Shown here: positions 11,501-24,501 of the stretch, piece by piece
Numbering within the stretch: position 1 is the first letter of the stretch
How the letters are laid out: each line of letters begins with the position of its first letter
DNA from: Phaseolus vulgaris
Taxonomy: Eukaryota; Streptophyta; Magnoliopsida; Fabales; Fabaceae
NCBI RefSeq assembly: GCF_000499845.2
Contig: NC_023754.2
Location: 21,206,111 to 21,270,110, forward strand
DNA length: 64,000 bases
Reading direction: 5' to 3'
Notes under the pieces: model-generated
Databases searched by the model: none
Seen by the model: the letters and a program-made list of their open reading frames with translations, nothing else
Told to the model about the DNA's origin: nothing
Made by a program: the position numbers and the translations under genes

Positions 11501-13056
11501 TTAGTGGTGGCAGAAGAATATAACGCCTATTTTTTATGAAAGATGGAATATTTGCTTGTCATCTTACGTGGACCATGTCTTCTGTTAATGAGACATTTTA
11601 AATTAAAATGATAAAGCAAAATTCTAGATACTGCCCTGATTTTCACGACAAAATAAATGCAATAACATATTTCCATCTGGACAACCTACAAATTTACACG
11701 GCAAATATTTGTATTTTAAAGGAAATGGTGTAGTTTTTCAAGCACGAATTCATATGCTGACACATTCAAAATAGAAAATAGTTATCAAATGATCTTGTAG
11801 CAGAGATATGGTCTTGCCTAACCCAGTTCGGTATAAAAGAAAAATTTAAGAATTTAGTACCTGTTGCTTGTTAGTTTCAGATTGCATATACTCAAGTATC
11901 CCACCAACAGTCCAAGTTGGAAAAGCATCCACTTTGGACGTCAAAGGGAACAATATCTCAACAGCACCTACAGAGCCCCTTGCAGCAGCAACCTGTATTG
12001 GCTTGACCCCATCCTGATGCCAAGTTTTATTCCAAATATTAATAGAAGTACATTGTTTACTACAATAACAACCATTACTTGTGTCGAGCAAAGAGATCAT
12101 ACACTATTGGGTTCCAGATAATTTAACTCTTTAAGAACTATTTTTTTGTTCATTGATTCCTACACTAACAGTATAAGAAAATGTTAGGACTTTAAATGTT
12201 TCACCTCGTCAGAGATATTAGGATCAGCTCCAGCTTTTAACAAGCAATTTATTAGTTCTACACTTCCATTATCAGCTGCAATGTGCAAAGCTGTTGCTCC
12301 ACCTGCACTTATATTTACTTTAGCACCTGCCTGCATATAAATAAATATTCAAATGTAACTATATAGCATGAGACAAAAAAAAAACATAAAGGAAGAAAAC
12401 AGCACCTTACAATCATAAATATCTACAAACTAATCCACCTTCACATAAAACCAGTAAAACAATAGTCTAAATCCAGTGTATTGAAAAAAATCTATGCTAC
12501 ATATCTTACCATGTTGCGATATAATTATTTTCGATAAAACATTATGAATTTGATTCCTTAAACAAGATTTCTATATATGTATATAAGTCTGCATAAATAT
12601 CAGAAACTTTTCTATCCTAGTATGTTGGATGAGAAAAAAAGTTACATTAACCCATTAGTCATCAGTAATTTGGCTAGCATAACAAAACTTTTAGAGTACT
12701 CATACATTGTATAATTAATTTGCACTGCAGGAAAGTATAAGTTTATAGATTGAGAAAGATGTGGAACCTGAATTAATATCTCTAAACATGCCAGAGAACC
12801 AGCTGCCACAGCCGAAATAAGTGGAGTAATACCATCATCAGTATCAGCATTAGGCTGCAAAGCAAGATCGTCAAGATGAAAGGGAATATAGAATGGAACT
12901 ATTTAATAAAATATAATTAAAAAAACTAAAAATGAAATCTTCTATGCAAGCGCATAATTGTTAAAAGACCATTTCTTTTTAACCATACCATACAAGGAAG
13001 ATTAATAAAGCTTATGCTGGTTTCACTAATTAAACCATAGAATTAGTGACAGAAGA

Positions 13057-13102
<46 letters not shown>

Positions 13103-14483
13103 GAAACAAAAGACAGAATGGTACATACTAACACCTGGAACTGCATACAAAATTCATTAAAAAACAAGAAACTAGAGTTAATAAAAACTCCTTGAGATAA
13201 AGCTTCCAATGAATAACACTAAGAATAGGCAACAAAGTAAAAGAGGACATACATTTGCACCATGTTCCAACAGTACGCGGACAGCATCTGGTTGGGCATG
13301 ACCAGCAGCCCAAACCAAAGGCGTTCCTGAATCACTTTCTAGATCAGGATTAACTCCCTTGGACAGCAAGTACTTGAGCAGTTCAGTATCTCCTGCAACA
13401 AAAATGAGAAAGATGAAAAAAAATGAGAATAAGGTGACAGAACTCAGGAATACTATTCTATAATTGCACAACAAAGACAACAACACACTAGGAAAATTTA
13501 TTTATTTAATAATTAAGGTAAAATATGTTTTAAACCCCTCACTTTCTAGATAAAATAGGCCTTAATCGCTAATCCCGTCCCTCTTTATAAAACTTATAGG
13601 ATACAGGAATAAGGGACTACAGTCACCAATTATATACGGGTATCAACAAAATCATAGAATTGAATATACAGAGAGTAAAATCAATTTTGAGTGAAAATAG
13701 AGGAACATAAAACACATTCATTTTGGCGATATAGTAATTAGTTTCATAAAAAGCAAAATATTTAGCAGCAGGAGAGGTGAGGAGTGCATACCTATCCCTG
13801 CAGAATGGTGTAAGGCCGTAGCCCCTAAATTGCTAGCTATAGTGGGATCGGCACCATGGTCAATCAGATACTTAGCAGTGGCGGTATGTCCCTGACGAGC
13901 AGCATGAATGAGAGCTGTCTCTCCTAAAAAGCAATAGCAATAACAACAGGTAATTATCATTAATCAACTATACTACAAGTATGAACCATATATACATAGA
14001 GAGAGAGATAGGGGTAGAAGAAGCACCATCATCATCTTTAGAATCAACAGGGAGCTTCAAATCGGTTAAGAGGTAGTCGCAAACAGCGGTTTGGCCTTCA
14101 CGCGCTGCAAAATGCAGTGCTCCTCGCTTATTCGCGTCCTTTATTGCTTCCACGGATTTCGCCAAATCCTTCCCCTCGTCCAGCTGCACCGCCAATTCTG
14201 CAAAACCAAAAACACACTAATAATAACATGCAATGCAATAGAGGCACGCAGCATAGCATAACACAAAGCGTAATACATACATACTCTTTAAGAGATCAAT
14301 TGATCCAGTTCGAGCGGCATTCAGAAACAACTGAACTTTTTGCCTCACTGCAATTTCACATACGAAAGAGAGAGAGCGTGAGTAATTACTAACAATCGAT
14401 TCAGATAGAGAAAGAGATATGGAAATAGAGAATGAAGATAGCACGATGTGACCTGCGAGTGCGTCGGAAGCGTCGGAAGCCAT
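8572..14483 (-). CDS. TPR10: Ankyrin-repeat + TPR protein (TPR10-like co-chaperone)
   Basis: Thirteen exons on the minus strand: 14453-14483, 14285-14347, 14027-14197, 13792-13923, 13253-13392, 12768-12854, 12205-12330, 11861-12013, 11258-11326, 9611-9712, 9193-9363, 9025-9104 and 8572-8626. Every junction keeps frame, giving 459 residues. Residues about 20-280 hold repeated ankyrin units, e.g. RGALHFAAREGQ, GETALIHAARQGHT, GTPLVWAAGHAQ and GATALHIAADNGS. Residues about 328-440 hold TPR units (AKSRGDEAFHRKDHQMAVDFYTQ, LLSNRSLCWIRLG, ALRPDWPKACYREG), the type whose basic clamp binds the EEVD tails of HSP70/HSP90. It ends REAVEAGKKFHGTAEKNS. Intron 11 (9105-9192) starts with GC rather than GT. 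The domain order and length match what I recall of Arabidopsis TPR10 (At3g04710). Chaperone binding is inferred. Confidence 0.92.
10791..10880. repeat. 30-bp minisatellite, three copies, in ankyrin-TPR intron 9
   Basis: Three contiguous 30-base units (10791, 10821, 10851) of the form TTCTTACTAATATGCTTGGT...GAAGGAGAT differ at only a few bases. They sit in the 1.5 kb intron between exons 9 and 10. An ORF over them (10714-10971, plus strand) reads through the repeat but looks fortuitous. Confidence 0.85.
13062..13099. repeat. (AT)19 microsatellite
   Basis: Uninterrupted AT dinucleotides in the intron between exons 5 and 6 of the ankyrin-TPR gene. It is likely length-polymorphic. Confidence 0.95.
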
Positions 14484-17400
14484 AACAATGGAGTAGAGAA
14501 AAGCGAGAAAGAAGAAGAAAACGAAGGGTTTTGCAGTAAACTACAGTCTCACTGTTTTCTCAAATAACATGAAGTGTTCCACTGCGGCCGTCTACAGCTA
14601 GGTATGACTACATAACTTTTAATTAAGGTTAAATATGTCTTAGTTCAAATTTTACTACTCCATATTATTCGTAATAAAAAAATTATTGATTCGTAATAAA
14701 AAATTATTGAAATTAAATTTTATAAGTGTTTATTTTTTAATATAAATATATTTATAACATTTCAATACAAAATATTTTAATATTTTAGTTTATACTGAAA
14801 ATTTAGTTGTCAAGTAAAAAAAAAGAATTATTCTAGTTAGTTTATTTACTATAAGTCCTGTAAAGTTTGTAGCATGAAAGTATAAGACATGTTTAACTCT
14901 TAACTTAATAAATATATATATATATATATAATTAAATTACATGTAAATATTAAATTTTTAAAATGAGATAAAATAGTAAAAAAGTAGACACACTATACAT
15001 TTCCGTCTAATTAATTAATTGTAACTACAACTACTACCTCGTTTTATATTTCTTAATGTGAATCAAAGGGTTTTTGAACTTTTATTTTTATTTTTTATCT
15101 TTCTATAAGTTATCGTTGAATTTCACATATTTTTTTCTTCTACATTTTCTCTGTATATCACACTTGTAAATATTTCTCAGTTTAATATATTTGCGTCCAT
15201 TGAAACTTTATTTAATTTTTAAATCATAATAAAAATATAAATAAGGGTATAATTTGAAAAATAATATCTTTAAATTTCTTTAAAACAAATAAAAAATAAT
15301 TTCATTTTATATGAATAGGGAGAGTGATTAAATTATAATAATAAATGTATAATTAATTTCAAAAAATATTAAATGTATAATTTAGTTTAACAATAAATTA
15401 TAATTATTTTCAAATAATAATAACATAATTTATTTCAAATAGTAATAAATGCGGTGTAACTTTAAGATAATAATAATAATAATAATAATATCACAATCGT
15501 TACAAAATAGAATACAAAACTCATTTCAAATAAAATTATTATAATAATAAATGAACATTTAATTTTAAAAAATCATAATATATTTCAAATAATAAGAAAC
15601 GAATAATACATCCCAATAATAAATATATAATTTATTTAAAATAATAATAGTAAAAAGTAATTCAATAAAATAATAGTAAAGGCACAATTATTTTCAAGTA
15701 AATATATTATAATAGTAAATGTAAAATTCATTTAAGAGAATATTCGTTTCAATATTTTTAATTGTCACTATTTAAAATATTTTTGTTTTTAGGTATATGT
15801 CCTTTTTAGCGTTTAATATTCTCTTACAGTTATATTATTATTGCCCATCTAATATTTAACTAATTTACGGTAATACATTCATTATAATATTAAATTCATA
15901 ATTCATCTCAAAGAATAATAAATAAATTTCTAATAATAATAAACACACAATTCAATCCAGATAAAATATAACTACGGTAATAACAAATGCATAATTCATT
16001 TGAAATGATGATAAATGCATACTTTATTTTACCTGAATTCATTTTAATAAAAACTTCGTAGTCCATTTGGAGATTCTTTCCCTTTCTTTCGCATTCGTGC
16101 CCTAGCTTCAATCTAGCTTCATTTTCTTCCATTGACGGGCTCTGAAGGATCTGACCCCGTCGGTGAACACTCATTCTTTTTCTCTATCATTTGCTTTTCA
16201 ATTGATCAATTTGTCATTTCTTTAATTTTCTTGAAATCTTCGTATGTTTTATGTGATCTTGTTCTGGTCATAATCCTCTGTTTTTGATTGTGTTCGTTTT
16301 GTTTTAGTTGGGTTTAAATTAAATGTTTGATTGGGAGGTAGGGTTTAGTTGGCCAAACAAATTCAGTTTTGAAGCCGCAAATGAAGGTAATCCAATACTT
16401 GGATGATTGTTATCTTATTGTATTTCATTCAAATAAAAGTCACATCAAAGGGATAAAAGTATACAGTCATTAACATTTTGCCCCCAAATCGTTCTAGGAG
16501 TATCATTGAATAAAACTTCATATCAGTAGTTAACATTTTGCACCCAAATTGTTGAATATCATCTATGTTTCTTTTGTTGAAGTTTTGACTTTATTTTGCA
16601 TAAGAAAGTATTTAGGCAGTAACAAGTGGCTAGCCCTGTTTTGCGGTGCGAGTAGTAACATATTCATGCTGGTAGAGTTTTAGGCATCATGTGTGGTGTG
16701 GTCCACGCAGGATCATAGTAGCCGTGCTTGAAGAATTAACAAAAGAGTATGCCGTAAAAATTGCATTGTAAAAGTGTAACACTGATAACAGTCCCAACAT
16801 AGCCACACAGTACGAAATCAGAAGAATACCTGCTGTTCTGTTATCCAAAAACAGAGATAACAAAGAAAGTGTAATTGATGAAGTTCCTTAGTCCATCTTG
16901 TCTGCAACGGTGGAGAAATATGCTTATATGTTATAATAAGGAAATGCTTGATCATAAATTTTGGACCATCTTTCATTTTACGGTTGTGTTTAGTAAATTG
17001 TATCCACGTCTGTTTTCCCTCTTCTTTTTTATTCAGTACATTTCACTTCCCAATTTGATTCCCAATTACTCCAGGTTTTGGGAGTGTCAGAATTCTTTAA
17101 CTTATTTGAATAGGTTAATGTATCTGTTTTGTATTATCTATCGGTCACCTGTGTGTAGGTTACCCATATATTTTTTTGAATATGATTGATGTATACATAC
17201 GAATCAGCTAAGAGATGAATGATCTCTTGTGCATTTTTCCATTTTTCTTTCAAGTGGGAGTAAATTCATCTTCAGCTATTTTTGGTTTTCAGTCTCGGCC
17301 ACTCTAACTTAGTTTCCTGACATGTTCATTACTCTTAAAAGGACGTTTGCACGTTAAAGTTTAACTGAACACTGTTTTGTGAAAGCAAGACCTAGGTTGC

Positions 17401-17787
17401 TTTTGCAATCTCAGTTTGCAAACATAATTTTAACTCAATAAAGTTTGTAAACCTTAATCCAAACATGCACTTGATGGCTTTTCAAGCTCATATTAAACTG
17501 TATTTGGGACTAAGGCAAAACAGGTAGTATTGTCCACTGTTGACACACATAGCTGCATGCTCCTAAGGGCTTACAGTTTGTAGCCCAAAGCATCAACTTG
17601 CTTGCATACATGTAATGGATAAGTTTGAGAATGCCATTAAGAGATTTAAAAACATAACAACATTGTATTTACACTGAAACTGTGCTTTATTTATTGATTT
17701 TTTTTTCTCATTCATCAAGGTTCAACCCAACCAAGCTTGAAGCAAAGAGGAGGCATACAGTAGCAAAGAAAGCAAAGAGAGAAAGAG
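14484..17787. other. Bidirectional spacer between the ankyrin-TPR gene and SBDS
   Basis: About 3.3 kb between two divergent start codons. The part from 14600 to 16000 is extremely AT-rich, with many AATAAT runs and a microsatellite at 15467. From about 16050 the composition rises, with a GC-richer stretch to about 16165 (GACGGGCTCTGAAGGATCTG, then GTGAAC) that could be a noncoding first exon of SBDS. A 3' splice-like TTCATCAAG lies just before 17720. This 5' UTR intron is a guess. No other coding sequence is supported. Confidence 0.45.
15467..15490. repeat. (AAT)8 microsatellite
   Basis: Eight clean trinucleotide units lie within a long AT-rich spacer whose wider sequence also repeats AATAATAAA motifs irregularly. 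Confidence 0.9.
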
Positions 17788-19948
17788 ATGTCTAGAACAC
17801 TAGTGCAGCCAGTAGGGCAGAAGAGGCTAACAAATGTGGCAGTGGTGCGGCTGAAGAAGCATGGCATGCGCTTTGAAATTGCATGCTACCCTAACACTGT
17901 CCTCTCTTGGCGTTCTGGAGTGTAACCTCCTTTCTTTTCCCTCTCTTCATTATTAATAATACATATGCTACACAATCTCCAAATTTCCCATTACATTAAA
18001 TTTCTGTCAACAGGGAAAAGGATCTGGACGAAGTGCTGCAGTCCCAAACAGTTTATTCCAATGTTTCCAAAGGGGTTCTTGCCAAGTCCAAGGATTTAAT
18101 TGCAGCTTTTGGAACTGATGACCAGACTAACATATGCTTAGATGTAAGTAAGGAAGCCTCACATCAGAAGTTTATAATAATATCAATAACATTTTTCTCT
18201 TTTTTGTTTGAGGGGGCAGATTTTAAAGAAAGGGGAGCTTCAGGTAGCTGGGAAAGAGAGGGAATCAATATTGTCAAGTCAGTTCAGGGATATTGCAACC
18301 ATAGTAATGCACAAGACATACAATACCGAGACTCAGCGCCCTTATACTATCAGTATGATTGAACGCCTCATGCGGGAAATCCATTTTGCTGTCGATCCAC
18401 ACAGCACCTCCAAGAAGCAGGTTTCTCCTAAATGATTCTACGCTACTATCTTCTCATTTATTTAACGCTTACAGTGATGTTATTATGCTGATTTTTCTGG
18501 TATTTTTTATATGATACAGGCTCTGGAGTTAATTCAAGAACTCCAAAAGCACTTCCCTATAAAACGATGTCCATTGAGAATACGTGCTACTGCTCCTCCG
18601 GACCAATTGCCTCATCTTTTAGAAAAGCTGAAGGAATGGAATGCTACTGTTATTTCTAAAGAAGGATCCTCTACTCAGTTATCTGTTGTAAGTACTTGCT
18701 ATTTCTCGTATAGTTGTAAACAACGATAGTTCCATGGCCAATTCTATTTTAAATTAGCTGTACTGGTTTTTTTATTTCTCAGTATTGCATACTATCACCT
18801 GAAAGTACACTAAGGATGACAATGGTTGGTTGGTAGTTTTAATTAAGTCTTTATTAATGAAGCCACTTAATTAAGCACTTCTATTTGAAATTTATCATAC
18901 TATAACTTATTCATAAAATTGACTTAAAACCTTAGTGAAATAATCTTTAAGCTTCTGTATAAGAGCTTATAAGAGTCACAGGACACTTTCATAAGTTCAA
19001 ATAAGCTTTGTAGAGCTAACGAAAGGTCCAGTTTCAAGTAGTTGTGTTGATGATCTGATTCTAGCATTTGGTCAATCACATTCTTTCTGACATTGTATGT
19101 GGTTATTGTTCAAGTTTGAGTCCTGTTCATTTGTAAATGAAGCTACACATAGCATGACTTGGTATTCCGTTGTTGCTTTTAGCTAATTATGACTGATATG
19201 TAGAATGTTTTTGCCATTTCTCGTTAGTTATAGAAATATTCAATCTGCTAATCAAAGAATAGTACTAATGCAAAATCAGCTCTATTTTTGGACTTTCTTT
19301 CCTACCTCACTCCCAAAGGGATAATCTATTTCTGAAACTGTTCCTTGATTCTCCTGTTATTGTCTCTGTTACATTAACATTTATCCTTTCCTAAATTTGT
19401 GTGAATTTGCTATTTCTTCACATTGTGTATGTATATGGTTAATCTTGAATCTGCTAATATGTTGAGGGATAACGGTATAATCTCTGATTGGATTTGAATT
19501 GCAGGTTTTTGAAATGGAACCTGGTCTATATAAGGATTGTCATGACTTTGTTATGAATAAGATGCATGGAAGATTTGATGTTCTTGCTCACTCTCTTTAT
19601 GTGGAGGGGGATACACATGTGGATCAATACAATGATTATGAGGATATGCCTGCACCATTGCCCAAAGAAACTCATGATTCTGTGCTTGATCTGAATGAGA
19701 AACTTCAAAAACAAACAATTTCATCTACGAGTAGGCCTACTGAGGTACAACAAAAGCAAAACAAGTGCAAAACATGTAATGTTTGTTTTGATGACTCAAA
19801 GCTATACAGGGAACATCACAAGAGTGACTGGCACAAGCACAATATGAAGCGGAAGACAAGGCAGCTCCCACCACTTACTGAGGAAGAGTGCATGGCAGAC
19901 ACGGAATTAGGTGACTCTAAATCTGATTTGAAGGATTATTCATTTTGA
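17788..19948 (+). CDS. SBDS: SBDS ribosome maturation factor with C-terminal zinc finger
   Basis: Orthologue of the Shwachman-Bodian-Diamond syndrome protein. With the GTPase EFL1 it removes eIF6 from nascent 60S subunits, the last cytoplasmic maturation step. Five exons: 17788-17921, 18014-18143, 18220-18420, 18520-18687 and 19505-19948, 358 residues. Signatures are [74 protein letters not shown] and [10 protein letters not shown]. Animal and yeast SBDS end at about 250 residues. This one continues with a linker and a U1/matrin-like C2H2 finger at about 299-325 ([10 protein letters not shown], then [17 protein letters not shown]), known for plant SBDS proteins. That finger resembles those of the 60S factor Rei1/ZNF622. 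No neighbouring gene shares its pathway, and it is the obvious extra member of an otherwise conserved gene block. Confidence 0.95.
18780..19040. repeat. Possible dispersed repeat in SBDS intron 4
   Basis: The intron contains CATAAGTTCAAATAAGCTTTG and AAGAGCTTATAAGAGTCACA, phrases I associate with a common plant MITE-like family. Termini and target duplication were not resolved. Confidence 0.3.
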
Positions 19949-22900
19949 GATGATAATAAGTGTTTTAGAGGTGTAAGTTGGTAATCACATTTTTAAGTCG
20001 TGTGTGCGTACTTAGGTCAATTTTGTCTGGATAATTTCGGTTATGGTAAACTTCACATGAAAAAATCGTTATATTGAAATCCCCTAGTATATGCTCAATT
20101 ACAAGGACTAATGCGGTGTTCTTATTGAAGAACTGAAAACAATCATCAATATCAATGTGTGTGTATACATAATGATAGAGAGAGAGATTGTCCTTGCACA
20201 GTGTTTCTTGCATGCAAGCAAGCTAGCGCATGAAGAATCTGCCTGTTATAACATTCAATCACAGATTCCTTTAAAGGGCCATATTCCTCAAGCAATTAGT
20301 GATTCTAACAATTAGTGATTTGATCCACCTGAGACGTACCAGTTAATTTAATGGTTTTTTTAATGACTGATCTTTGAAATTAGGACAATGATATTGATAA
20401 TTGCAACGAGGCATATAATAATTTATATAATAATTATAATGATATTTAATTAAATAATTTTTGTTGACTCCTGTGCATATTCTTATTACATTGTTAAAAT
20501 TAAGTTATTAACCGATTGTTTAAATAATAGAGGGTGTCCAAATATTTTTTTTTTAAATTAATGTAGTTACTGTATAAGATCTTTCTGTTTATATACAGTA
20601 CGTTGTAGGGTAATAAAGCAGGCCTATAACTACTTCATATCCATTCAAACCATCTATTAAGTACTCGTTTGGTATTAGTTGATTAATGTTCCGATTTGGT
20701 GTTTAAAACTAGTGCCATGATCAGTGAGTTTTTGTTTGCTTTTAACCTCCGCAAACGAGTGATCAATTGATTTTCATATAAATTTAGACACTTTACATCC
20801 TAGTTAATGAGACAACGTGTTTAAAAACTAGAGATTGTGTCCAATAAAGTCAAATAAGAATATTATATATATATATATATAACGAAATTTTATTTATTAT
20901 GTAATTTGTGTTATAGATATCTATAGGTTCTAAATTTTATATTAAATATATATATGAATGTACAAATACTATTATATTTTATTATAATAATAATTATTTT
21001 GACCTTTATTTTTGAATTAGTTATTTTAAAATACTGTTCATGAAAATAATTAAAAAATAATAATTTAATGCCAAGATCTAAATGGTATGAAAACTCTCAA
21101 CAATCATAAAAAGTTTTATCTAAAGTTCTAGACCGTCTTTTAAATTTAGAAATGAATGTTATTAATCAAAATTATTCCTAGGAAGATGAGAATTCTTCGT
21201 ATCAAGATTTTGACTATAGGATTAATCTAAATATATCCTATATCAAGGAAGTTCTAGAAGATTGGTTAAATAAAGTTTTTATAGCTTTTTTATATGTAAG
21301 AAAATAATAGAAACGTGTAATGAAAAATATAAGTGAAACTTCTTTTATATTGGTTCGCTCAATTGGACATTTGTCTAATTCTTTTTTAATAAAGTTTTAA
21401 AATGTTCCACTATAATAAAATATTACACAAGTACTCTCAATGTTAATTTTAACATATACAAGTATACAAATTTTTGGTTACCCACCTTATCTTCTTTTGA
21501 GATAAAAAAAAAGCATACATAGACACTTGAGTTTTTTACCCATATTATTCCACTCCTAGCTATATACTAAAGATTAGTTATTTGAAACACAAAGAATCAA
21601 CTCTAACCACTAAACAAAATAATTTTAAAAATAAAAAAAATTAATCATCATATTATTTAAATTAGATATTATTTTAGAGACTACAAAATTATTTACATCT
21701 AAATTAGATTATAAAATTTAAAATGTTTATTAATAATAAAAATTACTTTAAATATTTTTTTTTTAATTTTTAAAATAATATTTCATTTAGTCTGACTAAT
21801 AGTTTTAGTTTCTATTTTAATAATTTTCTTGGTAGAACTTTTTTACATAAAAGTTAGGCAGTTTAAGGCTAATATTCTATACGTTAAACTAATTATAATT
21901 GTTGCAGTACAAGTTTTTTTTCTCCAATGACGTTCTAGTACTGATATAACCATTTTCGGCATACATATGCATAATTCTTTAATTGGAAGATAGATATATT
22001 ATTATGTTAGCATTTAATTTAAAAATATGTATTAAACTCTACTTATGTAAGAGAATATGCCTATATTATTACACTTCTTGCTTTAATTCTTAAGTTTTTT
22101 GTCACTTGATTTGTCTTACATCACTTATTCAAAATATGTACATCACTAGATAATTGATATTATGAAAAGGTTCATTGCAGTAAACTATCTTCTGTCCTAA
22201 TCATACTCCAGATAAAATTGTTTATTTATTAAAATTTAATATTATTTATTTTGATAAAAAAAAAACTAGAAATGATTAAATTGTATCATAATAGTACTAA
22301 AGATGATAGTCTACAATCTATAAAAAAAATACATGTATTTTCAACATACATTTGAAGCAATTAAAATAATAAAATTAATGTTGTGATGTACTAAAACCAT
22401 TATTTAAAAATTAAAGAAAATGTGCGTAAGATTTGTTTTTCTAGTGTAGTTTTAAATGAAGAAAGAAAACCATAATAAAAAAAAGTCACGAAACACAAGA
22501 AGGGGGTATTAGAAGTAAATATTCAAAAATTTGAAAAAAAAAAACTATATAGAGCTAATTAAATATAATTTTAAAGTTCTCACTACAAATATTTTCTGAC
22601 TACATTTTGTTTTTGAAAGATTAAGAAACAGTGACAGAGTGTATTTGATTTTATCATTAAAAATTAACTCATAATCTAATTAAGAATTATGTACATAAAT
22701 GCAATGCTATTAGTGGAATGAAGCAAGAGCCTCATAAATTTGGGAAGGGTTAAAGTAAAGCACATTCTGATTTGTGTTATCGTATTCTATAGTTAACCGT
22801 TGCTGACAGTTAGAAACGGGTGGTCAACCACCAACTACCAAATTAAAACCCCCTTTAATAATCTCTTGTTATTGTTATTTAGCTCCCTTCATTTTCCACT

Positions 22901-23170
22901 TTCACCATTAATTAACTCTAGTAATTATTTTATCATCACACACCAATCAACCCTTCACGGCGAGGGCAGCCACCTTCTTTCAAGGTTGCCTCCGCCGTCG
23001 ACCACCACTACCCACACATTCATCTATCCGTACACACTCATCAATTCTTCTTCTTCGACGTATAAACAAACGACCCTTTTGCCTAATATATAGAGAGAGA
23101 TAGATATATAGATACATTGTTCATGCGTCAATAGGTGTAAATAAATATACATTGAATCGGTGAGGTATAA
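19949..23170. other. Intergenic region between SBDS and the DUF1685 gene
   Basis: About 3.2 kb of AT-rich DNA. A decayed CACTA-MITE-like segment lies at about 21600-21840 (GATATTATTTTAGAGACTAC; ending TTTAATAATTTTCTTGGTAG), and a short (TA)n occurs at 20863-20881. The last few hundred bases should be promoter and 5' UTR of the DUF1685 gene. No supported gene. Confidence 0.55.
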
Positions 23171-24501
23171 ATGGGAGAAGTGGAGCAGCGAGTGGGGTTT
23201 CAGGAGGTAGAAACGAAGTTGCAGCAGCATGTTGCGTTTGCAGGAGAGGCGTTGAAGAAGAGGAAGCGTTTTTTGTCGAAGCAGTTATCGATGGTTGAGA
23301 TGCCGCGAGAAATAGCGTGGGAGAGAAAGAGGAAGCAAGAGGGGAGGACGAGGACGAGGAGGAACAGTTTTCACCACTGCGATGACGTCACCGACGATGA
23401 CCTTCACGAGCTTAAAGGCTGCATAGAATTAGGGTTCGGTTTCAAGGAGGAAGACGGCCAGACATTGTGCGACACATTGCCTGCTCTAGACCTCTACTTC
23501 GCCGTCAACCGCCAGCTTTCACCGGTCTCCACCCCTCACAGCCGTGCCGCCTCTTCCTTTGGCAGCCTCATCAACGCTCCACCACAGCCATCACTTGATG
23601 ATTCTTGGAAGATTTGTAGCCCAGGTCAGTTTTTCATTTTCTTTCAAATTTTACTTTATTGGAGATCCCAAATCGACTAAGATTAAGAGATTTCATAGTA
23701 TATAAAGGGTGCAAACCTCATTCTATGAGTTCAATTCTTAATATGGTATCAGAGTCATTTAAAAAACATATCCTATGGAATGTTTGTTGGACGTATCAGG
23801 TCATCCGCTATCGCACCGTTATCGGACCATCCATAATATATTATCTCACGTTCGAGCGTGTGTTGAAATTTCACATCGACTAGAGATGATGAGATTTCAT
23901 AATATATAAGAGGGTGCAAAACTCACCTCATGTACTCACCTCATGTTTATAGATTAAATTAGGCTTAAAGTCCACTTCTTAATACACTTCATAATAATAC
24001 ATGTTCTCTTTACAAAAGTGTGCATGTATGTCAAATGACTAATTCACAATATTTAAATAGGTGAAAACATCTTATCGATTTTGTAAATGGACAATGATAT
24101 ATGAACAATCTCAATTTTTTATACAACCACATTACAACTCTCAATACTATTATTTTAATATTTTTTTATATCATTTAATTACAAATTTACCATTTACTAT
24201 ATATATTTATTTCTAAACCTATCACATTGTCAACCTATCATTTTTCTTTATAAAGTTGTTTTAAGTTTAAAATGTAGTTTTAAGTTTTAAGATGATATTA
24301 CAGTCATCTATAGAATAAAAAGTGGATATATAATATTTGTTTGAATTTTTTATTCACATATTATATTTGCGGCATGATGAATGGTTAAAAGTTATGGTTG
24401 TTGATGAGAAGTGGTATGCAGGAGACGACCCTGAACATGTAAAGACGAAGTTGAGGCATTGGGCTCAGGCTGTAGCTTGTTCTGTAATGCAGTCTCATTG
24501 A
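23171..24501 (+). CDS. DUF1685 family protein
   Basis: Small plant-specific protein of the DUF1685 family, molecular function unknown. Exons 23171-23624 and 24422-24501 (phase-1 intron) give 177 residues. The family signatures are both present: DVTDDDLHELKGCIELGFGF at 72-91 followed by LCDTLPALDLYF at 99-110, and the C-terminal block of about 24 residues, DPEHVKTKLRHWAQAVACSV (154-173). The N-terminal half is basic and rich in Lys/Arg (RKRKQEGRTRTRR, 52-64), which could act as a nuclear localisation signal; that is inference only. The second exon is too short to be noticed alone but completes the family C-terminus. The 797-bp intron contains a TRIM. Its position next to the CrRLK1L gene matches the Arabidopsis order as I recall it (At3g04700 beside At3g04690). 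Confidence 0.88.
23656..23986 (+). mobile_element. TRIM retrotransposon in the DUF1685 intron
   Basis: A left LTR of about 88 bases (23656-23743: GGAGATCCCAAATCGACTAA..., ...CAATTCTTAATA) is followed by the primer-binding site TGGTATCAGAGT (23744-23755), complementary to initiator tRNA-Met. An internal segment of about 105 bases follows, then a right LTR starting TGTTGAAATTTCACATCGAC (23861) and ending near ...TTCTTAATACA (23986). The paired LTRs share GAGATTTCATAGTATATAA / GAGATTTCATAATATATAA and GGGTGCAAA. There is no coding capacity, as expected for a TRIM. Its other relatives here are at 1530, 6545 and 46450. Confidence 0.75.

Noticed and set aside
15908..16174. Minus-strand ORF of 88 codons starting MSVHRRGQ
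   Set aside because: It runs into AT-rich, non-protein-like sequence. The GC-richer first part is better explained as a possible SBDS noncoding first exon on the other strand.
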